Shown: piece by piece, positions 1-7,700 of the stretch
Position numbering within the stretch: the first letter of the stretch is position 1
Layout of the letters: the number at the start of each line of letters is the position of its first letter
NCBI GenBank assembly: GCA_002393555.1
Contig: DGSP01000074.1
Location: 1 to 23,780, forward strand
Source of the DNA: Prevotellaceae bacterium UBA4359
Lineage (GTDB): Bacteria; Bacteroidota; Bacteroidia; Bacteroidales; Bacteroidaceae
Direction of reading: 5' to 3'
Length of the DNA: 23,780 nucleotides
Program-made: the position numbers and the translations under genes
Notes under the pieces: model-generated
What the model was told of the DNA's origin: nothing
The model's database searches: none
The model's input: only the letters and a program-made list of their open reading frames with translations

Positions 1-2
1 GG

Positions 3-26
3 CGTAATTCTTATACCGAACTCACC
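3..26 (-). repeat. Degenerate copy of a dispersed intergenic repeat
   Basis: The segment just downstream of the tip-like lipoprotein gene closely matches the reverse complement of 23664-23689 at the other end of the window. Both contain CGTAA-TTCT, a short spacer and CCGAACTCAC, with two single-base gaps and about two substitutions between them. The arms can pair imperfectly into a small hairpin. Two copies at gene ends suggest a dispersed REP-like element. Only two copies are visible, so the family is an inference. Confidence 0.45.
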
Positions 27-31
27 TTGAA

Positions 32-3000
32 TCAGTAAGCGGGGAGGGAGCCGGCAGGACGCACGGGGATGGCAGTGCTGAAGGGCACGGTGCGTGGCAA
101 CTGGATGGCTTTCCCTTCGCTTTCGGTGCGTTCCCATTGCGGATAGAACCAGAGAGCCTCGCCAGAGCCGCTTCCCCACACCTGTCCAGCGTTGGTGTCC
201 TCGTGGCTGATGGTGGTGTTCATCTCTGTGCCTGCCGGATGGTCGGCAGAGTATTGGCCTGTGGCAGGCATATAGACAGTCTGTCCATAGCGGTCAGTGG
301 TGGTCGAGGTGGTGTTGGGGGTCGTGTAGAAGTAGGCACCCTTGCCGTGCTGTCCGGCATCCTCCCACATGTTGAGACTGGAGCCGTCGTCAGCGGTTTC
401 ACCTGTGCGCTTGAAGCCCGTGAAGATGTCATAGTTGGGGATGTAGAAGCCGGGTGGGCAGGGGTCATAGATGGTCTTGGTGGTGGAAGAGCCGCTGCCC
501 CAATAGGCTGGCACCGTTCCGCTGGTGTCGAACCAAGTGCCTCCGTCGCTGCTGGTGCGGCAGAGGGCCAGGGGGTTGCTGATGGCCTCGCCGGGAGCCG
601 TGATGTTCTGTACGGTGAAGGAGCCGCTGATGTCGGTGGAGCCACTGGCACCATAGATGGGACGTGCGGTCATGTCCATAGTGCGAATGGCGGGCAGGGC
701 GGTGGGGCGACCCCACTGATAGACGGTGGAGGTGCCAGTGACGAGTGGCTGCCGCGCATGCTGCTGTATCTTCACCACAGTGGTCGGGCAATCTTCGTTG
801 TCCACCACCTGCTGCAGTTTCACCCACACGGTGCGTGGCTCGTAGTAACTAAACTTCATCTCGTCGGGCACCCATCCGAGGTTGACGGGGAGGATTTTAG
901 CCTTTTCGGTCGTGCCGTTGGCCTCATAGAGGCTGACGATGTGGTCGCGGTTTGTCGAGTTGTAGTTGAGATACTGGGCATCGGCATTTGTTCCATCGTT
1001 GGGATAGACCTCGTCGGTCGCCCAGATGTGCCAAGTCCAGAGGGTTTCCCAGTTGTTGCCTCCGTCGATGAGGGTTGGTTCTTCATCTACTGCCTCCCAA
1101 TTTGTCGCGTTGCTTGTCCGAGTGTAGTTCACCCTCACTTTTCGTGCTTTCAGGGCGATGACTGCGTTGCCTGGTCGGGTGGGGTTGGTTGTGAAACTGA
1201 TGTACTCACTGTCGAGATCTTTACCTACGCTCGAGATGAGTCCTGCCACATCTTGCCACACAATCTGCACATCCACATGCGATGGAGTCCATCTGTATTC
1301 GTGCCGGTAGGCGTGGAGGTCGTCATTGAGGATGTATTCGGCAGAGGCGTTCTTGGTGGCGGTCATCTGGTAATGAATTCGTTGATTGGCAATCGGTGTG
1401 CCAGTGTGGTCAACAAAGTTGATACCTTCCGATATGTTGCCGTTGCCATAGATGAGGGGGAACTTGTAATTGCCTTGGCGGTTGATGATGTAGCAGTTGG
1501 AGGGTTGTTGGCTGGAGAACCTGTGACTTTCTTTCCCTTCGCCTACTGCATTGGGTGAATACCAAGACAAGTCCAGTTTGTCGGCTGCCACGCTTGAGTT
1601 GGTGACCAAGTTGTCGGCGTGGTTGCCTTTTTGGGTGGCTTCTTGTGGCTTGAGGGTGAAGGGGATGTTGGTGGCATAGCCGCCTATCTGGGCGGTTGAG
1701 GAAGTGAGGAGTCCGTCGTTCAGCCATTGGGGCTTGGTATCGTTGAAGGGGGTGGAACTGGTGGGTTCGGTTGTGGAGTAGCCCACCACCTTCCATGGAA
1801 CTGCATGGCTGAAGTCTTCGGTGCCGCTGTTGCTGTTGCTGTAGTCGAAGTAACTGCGGTAACTGTGGAGGGTGAAATGGCCGTTGGTCTCGTCGTGGGA
1901 GAGGGCTTCGGGCTGTTCGGCAATGAGGTAGTATCCGTCGGCCACTTGTCCGATGGTGAGCATGTAGGTGACGGTGTAGCCTTTCTTCCACACATCGTTG
2001 GTGAGGGAACAGGTGAGGATGTGGGTGGTGCGTGGGGTGTTCTCATCGGCAGCCTCACGGTCGCCGTCGAGTGGGGTGTACATGCCGTTTTCATCGACCT
2101 TGTAGTGCTGGGGTGCTTCTATCTCAATCTCCAAGGTGGCGTCTTCGTTGAGGGTGTGGGGGATGACGAGGAAGACTTGGTTGTTGTCGATGTAGGTGTT
2201 GGTGGTCCCTGTGCCAGAGAAGTTGGTGGTGAGGGTGTAGGAGTGTTTGGTGCTTTCTTCGGGGATGCTCCATGCACCTTTGGTGCCAGTGGCAGCATCG
2301 TCGGCGGCAGGTTTGTAGGTGCCTTGCGAATAGATGCTTCTCAGCGTGATGCTCTTCACGGTGATGTCGCTGGGGATGCTGCCTTGGGCAAAGCGGATGG
2401 CGGTGAGGAGGTGCTGGAAGTGGAGGTCGATGGTCTTGTTGTCCTTGCCCAGGTTCTCAGCCTTGGGATTGTCGGTGGTGGAGCCGGCAGGGCCTGCGGC
2501 GATGCTCTCCACATGGCCTGTTCCATAGAGGAGGTCGCGCATCTCTCCGGCGGTCTCAGGCAGGGTGTAGGTGAAGGTGGGAGGGGTGAAGGTGCCGCCA
2601 CTGCAGGTGGGGGCGGTGACATTGAGGTTGAGCGACTCGTAGGCGGGTGAGATGGCGTAGAACTGCATGTGGTCGCCTTTGCCGTAGGGCCATTGCACGG
2701 AGGAACGCCACCCACGGATTTGCTTCAGCAGGGAGCCGTTGAAGAGGGGGGTATACTGGGTGTAGTCGTAGGCATAGCCCCAGATGGTGAGGGAGTCGTG
2801 GAAGAGGGTGTTGGTGGTGACCACCTCGCTGAGGGGGGCGCGGGTGTCGTTGGGGCTGGTTTCGCTAGATGTGCTAGTCTCTCTAGAAGGGCTAGTCTCT
2901 CTAGAAGGGCTAGTATTACTAGAAGGGCTAGCCTTAGCCATTCCTTGGTGGATGCCCACGTAGGGTAGGGGCATGCGATAGACCTGCAGGCCGTAGGGGT

Positions 3001-3307
3001 TTTTGCCGTTGAGGGTGTGGGCTGCGTAGTGGTCGGCTTCTTCCTGCTGGGGGGAGGAGGAAGAGGAGGAGGAAGAGGAGGATGAGGAGGAGGATGAGGT
3101 GGAACGGGTGTCGCCCACAGAGATGAGGAGTTCGCCCATCTCGGTGGTGTTGACGGCGAACTGCATGCCGTTGGCATCGTCGCCTTCGCCATTGCCCACA
3201 AGGTCGTCGAAAAGGTGGTCGCTGCAGGCGGTGAGACCCCACAGGGGGAGAGCCAATGCAGCAAGGCGAGTGAGTTGGATGATGTGTGAAGTGGTTATCT
3301 TCATCAT
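32..3307 (-). CDS. Large fimbrillin-family lipoprotein, probable pilus tip adhesin
   Basis: This 1091-aa protein is the last gene of the pilus operon in the window. It has a lipoprotein signal (lipobox LTAC, Cys28) followed by SDHLFDD, the acidic pattern of Bacteroidetes surface-exported lipoproteins. A DTRS site (Arg68) is followed directly by 15 serines (71-85) and later by six-residue TSPSRE-type repeats (132-151) and a second site, DTRA (Arg156). Pilin core motifs follow: FYAISP (about 216-221), DLLYGTG and FQHLLTAIRF. The last ~146 residues, from YDPCPPGF (about 947) to AIPVRPA, resemble the FISUMP/lectin-like C-terminal domain found in many Bacteroidales fimbrial tip proteins. It is twice the length of the other pilins and ends the operon, as expected for a tip subunit. 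The start could be Met1 or Met2. The fimbrillin family assignment is firm; the tip role is inferred. Confidence 0.82.
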   Translation of the reverse strand: MMKITTSHIIQLTRLAALALPLWGLTACSDHLFDDLVGNGEGDDANGMQFAVNTTEMGELLISVGDTRSTSSSSSSSSSSSSSSSPQQEEADHYAAHTLNGKNPYGLQVYRMPLPYVGIHQGMAKASPSSNTSPSRETSPSRETSTSSETSPNDTRAPLSEVVTTNTLFHDSLTIWGYAYDYTQYTPLFNGSLLKQIRGWRSSVQWPYGKGDHMQFYAISPAYESLNLNVTAPTCSGGTFTPPTFTYTLPETAGEMRDLLYGTGHVESIAAGPAGSTTDNPKAENLGKDNKTIDLHFQHLLTAIRFAQGSIPSDITVKSITLRSIYSQGTYKPAADDAATGTKGAWSIPEESTKHSYTLTTNFSGTGTTNTYIDNNQVFLVIPHTLNEDATLEIEIEAPQHYKVDENGMYTPLDGDREAADENTPRTTHILTCSLTNDVWKKGYTVTYMLTIGQVADGYYLIAEQPEALSHDETNGHFTLHSYRSYFDYSNSNSGTEDFSHAVPWKVVGYSTTEPTSSTPFNDTKPQWLNDGLLTSSTAQIGGYATNIPFTLKPQEATQKGNHADNLVTNSSVAADKLDLSWYSPNAVGEGKESHRFSSQQPSNCYIINRQGNYKFPLIYGNGNISEGINFVDHTGTPIANQRIHYQMTATKNASAEYILNDDLHAYRHEYRWTPSHVDVQIVWQDVAGLISSVGKDLDSEYISFTTNPTRPGNAVIALKARKVRVNYTRTSNATNWEAVDEEPTLIDGGNNWETLWTWHIWATDEVYPNDGTNADAQYLNYNSTNRDHIVSLYEANGTTEKAKILPVNLGWVPDEMKFSYYEPRTVWVKLQQVVDNEDCPTTVVKIQQHARQPLVTGTSTVYQWGRPTALPAIRTMDMTARPIYGASGSTDISGSFTVQNITAPGEAISNPLALCRTSSDGGTWFDTSGTVPAYWGSGSSTTKTIYDPCPPGFYIPNYDIFTGFKRTGETADDGSSLNMWEDAGQHGKGAYFYTTPNTTSTTTDRYGQTVYMPATGQYSADHPAGTEMNTTISHEDTNAGQVWGSGSGEALWFYPQWERTESEGKAIQLPRTVPFSTAIPVRPAGSLPAY
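2865..2931 (-). repeat. In-frame 9-bp CTAG tandem array
   Basis: CTAG occurs eight times at exactly 9-bp spacing (2865, 2874, 2883, 2892, 2901, 2910, 2919, 2928) inside the tip-like lipoprotein gene. Pairs of units form an 18-bp repeat encoding TSPSRE. The reading frame splits the tetranucleotide as CT-AG, so no TAG stop arises. The repeat lies in a Ser/Thr-rich linker between the two possible arginine cleavage sites, and copy-number change would keep the frame. Confidence 0.9.
3053..3097 (-). repeat. Poly-serine trinucleotide tract
   Basis: Fifteen consecutive serine codons (TCC with some TCA and TCT) encode residues 71-85 of the tip-like lipoprotein, directly after the DTRS site. The mixed codons make it less slippage-prone than a pure repeat, and length changes keep the frame. 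It probably forms a flexible linker at the surface. Confidence 0.9.
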
Positions 3308-3345
3308 GTTTTATAGTTCTATTTCTTGATTCTGCAGTTTTTCTT

Positions 3346-4737
3346 TCACTCTTCGTCCATGGTCTTGGAGTAGCCTTCTTGCTTGAAGTCTTCGACCAGC
3401 GAGGGATTGGCGCGCAGGGGGAAATCCCAGTCCACCACGCTGGTCACCTCGAACTCGATGTGTTCGACACCGATGAGGAGGACGAGTTTGTAGCGTTTGC
3501 CAGCCTCGAAGGAGAGGGAGACGGGGTTGCCCTTGACGGTGTTGAGCCGACGGCCAAAGATGCGGCCTCGGGTGTCGGTGAGAGAACTAAGCAGGAGGTC
3601 GTTGTCGTGGGTGACCATGGAGTAGGTGAGGGTGGGGGTGATGGTGAGTTCTGTCTGTGGGAAGAACATGAGGGAGGTGCCCCAGGGGAAGAGGCGGCGT
3701 TCTTGCGAATCTACGCCAAAGCGGGCGAGTTTGGTGGCGTCTGTCTCGTCAGCCTGTCCCACCTTGTCGAGTTCGCGGTCGCGGATGAGGAGGCGTTCGG
3801 TGTCGGTGGTGCCAGCCACAGCGGTGCCGCTGATGCTGTCGAGCAGTTGGCCCTCGGTGTAGGTGAGGGCGTAGTGTCCGTTGGTGGCAGCGAGGGGTGT
3901 GAGGTCTCTCCATGTGCCTGTGGAGAGGTCGAAAGTGCCGCTGGAGTGGAAGGCTGAGGTGCCAGCGTCGAGGGTGAGTTGGCTGACGAAGAGAGTGTCG
4001 GTCTGCTGGGAGGGAGTCTTGCCTGTGGGAGTGGTCTCGTCGTAGAGTCGGCGCACGTAGATATCGACACAGGCCAGGGCGTGGTGGAAGGTGAGGGGCA
4101 CTTTCTCGTAAGTGGTGGTTGTGGTTGTGCCGCTGTTGTCCACCTCGATGAGTCCGTTGCCGTTGCGTGTGGCATCGGTGCAGTTGGCCCAGAGCAGGTC
4201 GGTGTTGGTGCCGGTGGTGCTGAGGGTGTAGGTGAGGTGGGGCGACTTGTCGGAGGCATCGGGCAGAGCGGTGATGTTGGCACTGCCGTAGGGTGCGTAG
4301 GCGAAGAAACTGATGTAGCGGGCCGTGGCATTGTCGTTGCTGTTGGGCCAATACTTGGGAGGGGAATAGGTCCAGTCCTCCACGTACTTCGTCTTGCCGT
4401 CCTCTTCGTAGGAGTTCCGTTTGCCCCATGTGACCTGCTGGTTGTTCATGAAGTCGGGGATGGGGTAGTCGCTGTATGCTTTGCTACCAGTGGCAGCATT
4501 CCATTTGTCGGTCTCGGTCAGATAGGCAAACACGCCAAAGCCTTCGGGACTCTTCTTTAGGTCATCGGTCGATTCAATGGGTCCTGTGGTGGCACGGGTG
4601 TCGAGCAGACTCACATCGGTGGAGAAACTGATGGGCATCTGGCTCTCGAAAGAGGGTGTGCCGTCCCCCTCGTTGTCGGAGCAGGCGGCGAGCATCCCCG
4701 CGCATGCGCATAATATATATATATGTATCTTCTTCAT
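3346..4737 (-). CDS. Fimbrillin-family lipoprotein (463 aa)
   Basis: This is a pilin-like lipoprotein of the FimA/Mfa-like superfamily. The signal peptide ends at lipobox LAAC (Cys19), followed by SDNEGD. The probable protease site is DTRAT (Arg48). Core motifs are FFAYAPY (144-150), DLLWA (180-184) and FHHALACVDIYV (217-228), in the same order as in the other four lipoproteins of the operon. A tryptophan-rich patch near NNQQVTW (about 98-104) is shared with the 512-aa paralogue. The C-terminal half is β-strand rich. It lies 57 bases after the 1766-aa gene and 38 bases before the tip-like gene. A structural pilin or adaptor subunit is likely; the exact position in the pilus cannot be told from sequence. 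Confidence 0.82.
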   Translation of the reverse strand: MKKIHIYILCACAGMLAACSDNEGDGTPSFESQMPISFSTDVSLLDTRATTGPIESTDDLKKSPEGFGVFAYLTETDKWNAATGSKAYSDYPIPDFMNNQQVTWGKRNSYEEDGKTKYVEDWTYSPPKYWPNSNDNATARYISFFAYAPYGSANITALPDASDKSPHLTYTLSTTGTNTDLLWANCTDATRNGNGLIEVDNSGTTTTTTYEKVPLTFHHALACVDIYVRRLYDETTPTGKTPSQQTDTLFVSQLTLDAGTSAFHSSGTFDLSTGTWRDLTPLAATNGHYALTYTEGQLLDSISGTAVAGTTDTERLLIRDRELDKVGQADETDATKLARFGVDSQERRLFPWGTSLMFFPQTELTITPTLTYSMVTHDNDLLLSSLTDTRGRIFGRRLNTVKGNPVSLSFEAGKRYKLVLLIGVEHIEFEVTSVVDWDFPLRANPSLVEDFKQEGYSKTMDEE

Positions 4738-4759
4738 TGGCTTCCCTTTTTTCTGTTTG

Positions 4760-4794
4760 TTCTAGTCATTCTAGTTATTCTAGCCTTTCTAGTT
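4760..4794 (-). repeat. 9-bp CTAG array: in-frame tandem TAG stops
   Basis: Four CTAG units lie at exactly 9-bp spacing (4762, 4771, 4780, 4789) directly after the TAG stop codon (4795-4797) of the 1766-aa gene. Read on the minus strand, the TAGs lie 6, 15, 24 and 33 bases after the stop codon. All are in the frame of the gene, giving five consecutive in-frame TAG codons. The array fills most of the 57-base gap to the next pilin gene. Confidence 0.85.
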
Positions 4795-7700
4795 CTATTT
4801 CACCATAAATTTCTTTCCGTTCTTGACATAGATGCCGGCTGGGAGGCTCTTCTCGTCGTTCCCTACGGCTTGTCCGTTGAGGTTGTAGATGCGGCCATCG
4901 CCTCGGCCCGCCTCACGCTCCATCTCCTCCAGTGCTTCCAACTCCTCCATGTCGCTCACTCCTTCAATGGCGATGTAGCGGCGAGGAGCAGGAGAATTGC
5001 TGTCTCCCCACCAAAGGGGGTAGTTCATGCCTTGTTTGTAGGGCAGCAGCAGATAGGCCTTGTTGGCTTTGAGGGTGTTGAGTGTGGCGACATCCTCGCC
5101 AGCAACCCCAGACTTGTAGATGTGGAGTTTGTAGAAGACGGGTTGGCTGCCTGTCTGCCACCCGGAGGGATAGGTCTTGGTGGTGACTCCTGCGGCTTCT
5201 GTCTGCATCCACGTCATGTAGCGTGATGCCAGGATGAAGCGGACGTAGGTGTTGTTGTTGAATCCTTCTTGTTCGCTACTGTAGGTGGTGGCTGTGACGT
5301 TGGGTCGCATCAGGTTCTTGTCGAAGTCCTCGGCGGTGGTGCTGGTGGTGACGGCTGGATAGAAGAGGGGTACGTTGTAAGTGGTCACACCTTCACCCAA
5401 TGTGGGGAGGGATTCGGTCTGCTTCAGCACCAAACCCGTGTTGGCTGGCACCACATAACGCTGGTCCTTGATGGCAACGGTTGCTTTCTTCAGGTCGGTG
5501 GTGTAGGATGGATTCTCTTCGGTCTCGATGATGGCGTATGCCTTGACGGGGTTGGTGGTCAGATAGCCTGTGAGTGAGTGGTCGATGGCATGGTCGCGGC
5601 TCTCGGTGGCCCATGCGGTGCCGCTCATGGGTGTCAAGTCCTTGAAGATGTTGGTCACACCGATGGCATAGATGTCGGCATCGCTGCTGAAGGTGATGAC
5701 GGCATCGGTATCCTTGTTGTCTATCTTGTAGCAATATTGGCCATTGCTGTTGTTCACGTCGTTGCGGTCGCAGGTGGTGGTGTTCGACACGTTGTTTGGT
5801 TCGACACTGCTCTTGATGTAGATGTAGTAACCATCAGTTCCAGGTGCCGGCACGGTGATGGTGCCTCCGCCTTTGAAAGAGAGTTCTCCCTTTCGCCATG
5901 TCTCTCCGCCAGAAGCCGCACTCCCAGTGCTTGACACTTTGCTCTGCATGTCGAGGGTCATGCCTCCGTTTGTCTTGTCAGTGATGGAGAAGCCCAGGCC
6001 TTCAGTTTCGGGGAGTGCGCTGTTGAGGGCCTTCGACATGAGTTGTGAGTTATCCACGAAGTAGGACTCATAGTCGTTGGTGTTGTAGTTGTCGGTCTTC
6101 ACTGTGACCTCATCGCCGTTGTAGGTCCATGTGACATCGCCGAGGTTTGCCCTGGTGGCAGAGCGATACTTGGTGAAGTCCCACGTGTAGGGGTAGGTCT
6201 GTGCGGGTTTCCGTCCCACGGTGATGGTCCAAGTGCGCCGACCGACAGCATACTTATAGTCGGACGAATAACTGGTCAGGGTGATGTAATACTTGCCCCA
6301 TCCGCTGTTATACTTGATGACAGGGTCTTCGTAGTAGGCACCTCTTGCCGAGTACCATCCATTCATCTCGATGGTGGCATCGAGCGTGGCATCCGTACTG
6401 ACGGCATAGGTATAAGGGGCATTGGGGGAGTTTTGGAAGAGGTTGTGACCATATCTTGCTTCGTGCCTCTCGCCATCGTCCCAGACGTAGTGCTTGGGGG
6501 CGGCAGTGGAGGGATAGGGTGTATGGATGTCGGCATACATGGTAGATTGATAGTCTGTGCGGTCATGGAGTATGATGCGGTCTATTTCTGTCCAAGCATT
6601 ATCGATAGCCGTGATGGTCACATCTACAGGTTCTCCATTGGGGTTGCCCTTCACTTGGAAGGAGTAAGTGCCTTGATACCCACTGCCCGACCCTGCTGTG
6701 GAGCCGATGCGCAGAATTTCAGTGATTTCTTTGCCATCGATGTCAAGCAGGTTGGTGCAGCGGAATCGCTCGCCCTGTCCGGGATTGTGGCGAATCCAGT
6801 TGATGTCAATCCATCGTCCGGGTTTCACTTGTGGAATGATGAGGGTGGTTCCCTGCGACACCATCAAACCTTTCTCGCTGGTGCCAGCCTCATTGGTAGC
6901 CGTGCCCAAGCGTCCCACGTTGCTGATGGTCTGCAAGCCTGCACTCTCAGCCATCATCAGGGCATTGTCACCCTTGGTTACGGAGTTGTAGTAGTTCACC
7001 CAACTGCTGCCATTCTCCACTTTAGTCCAGTCAGTGGGGTAGTTGGTCAATGTGGGGGTGTTGTCTAATTTCCACTCATGAGCAGTATAAGCAATCGTCA
7101 GCATGCCATAGACAGTGTGGGAGGTTCCGTTATAGGTGCAGTTGGCTATGACTTGAATGGCACCGCCAGAGTTCTCGTTGGTCTTGGCTTCTTGAATGCC
7201 AGAAATCTCACCTGTAGAGGGATCGATGCTTAAAGAGAGGTTGTTCAGTTCTCCCTTGACTTCATTAATACTATAAGTGATGTCTGTTGCACCGCTGGTG
7301 TCGTCGAGTTTCATGGTGTAGGTGTCAACATCATTGGTGGTGACAGCCATATAGTTCTTAAACTCAGGGCCTGTGATGACGTAAGTATAAGTCTGTTCTA
7401 TCAGTCCGAGTGTGGCCTTGATGGTGATGTCGCCTGTGCCGATGACGGTCAGGTCGTAGGTGCCATCGGCATTATATCTGATAAGGGCTCGTGTGGTGGG
7501 CTTGGATATGTCTTCAACCGTGAAGGAAACTTTGGTTTGGAAGTCGGAACTGGTTGTTTCAGGGTTTCTTCCCGTTACGACTTTTACATTGGTCTTCAAG
7601 TTAGAGATAGTAACAGTTCCTCCCGTTCCAATCTCTTGATTGATAGAAGATTCAATGATATCCATGTCCACTACATGGATGGTATAGTATTGAGTTGTGT

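Noticed and set aside
137..1558. Long plus-strand open frame (473 aa) over the tip-like lipoprotein
   Set aside because: It lies wholly opposite a well-supported gene with a signal peptide and known motifs. Its translation is Val/Gly-rich without recognisable domains, a typical antisense shadow of Thr/Ser-rich coding DNA.
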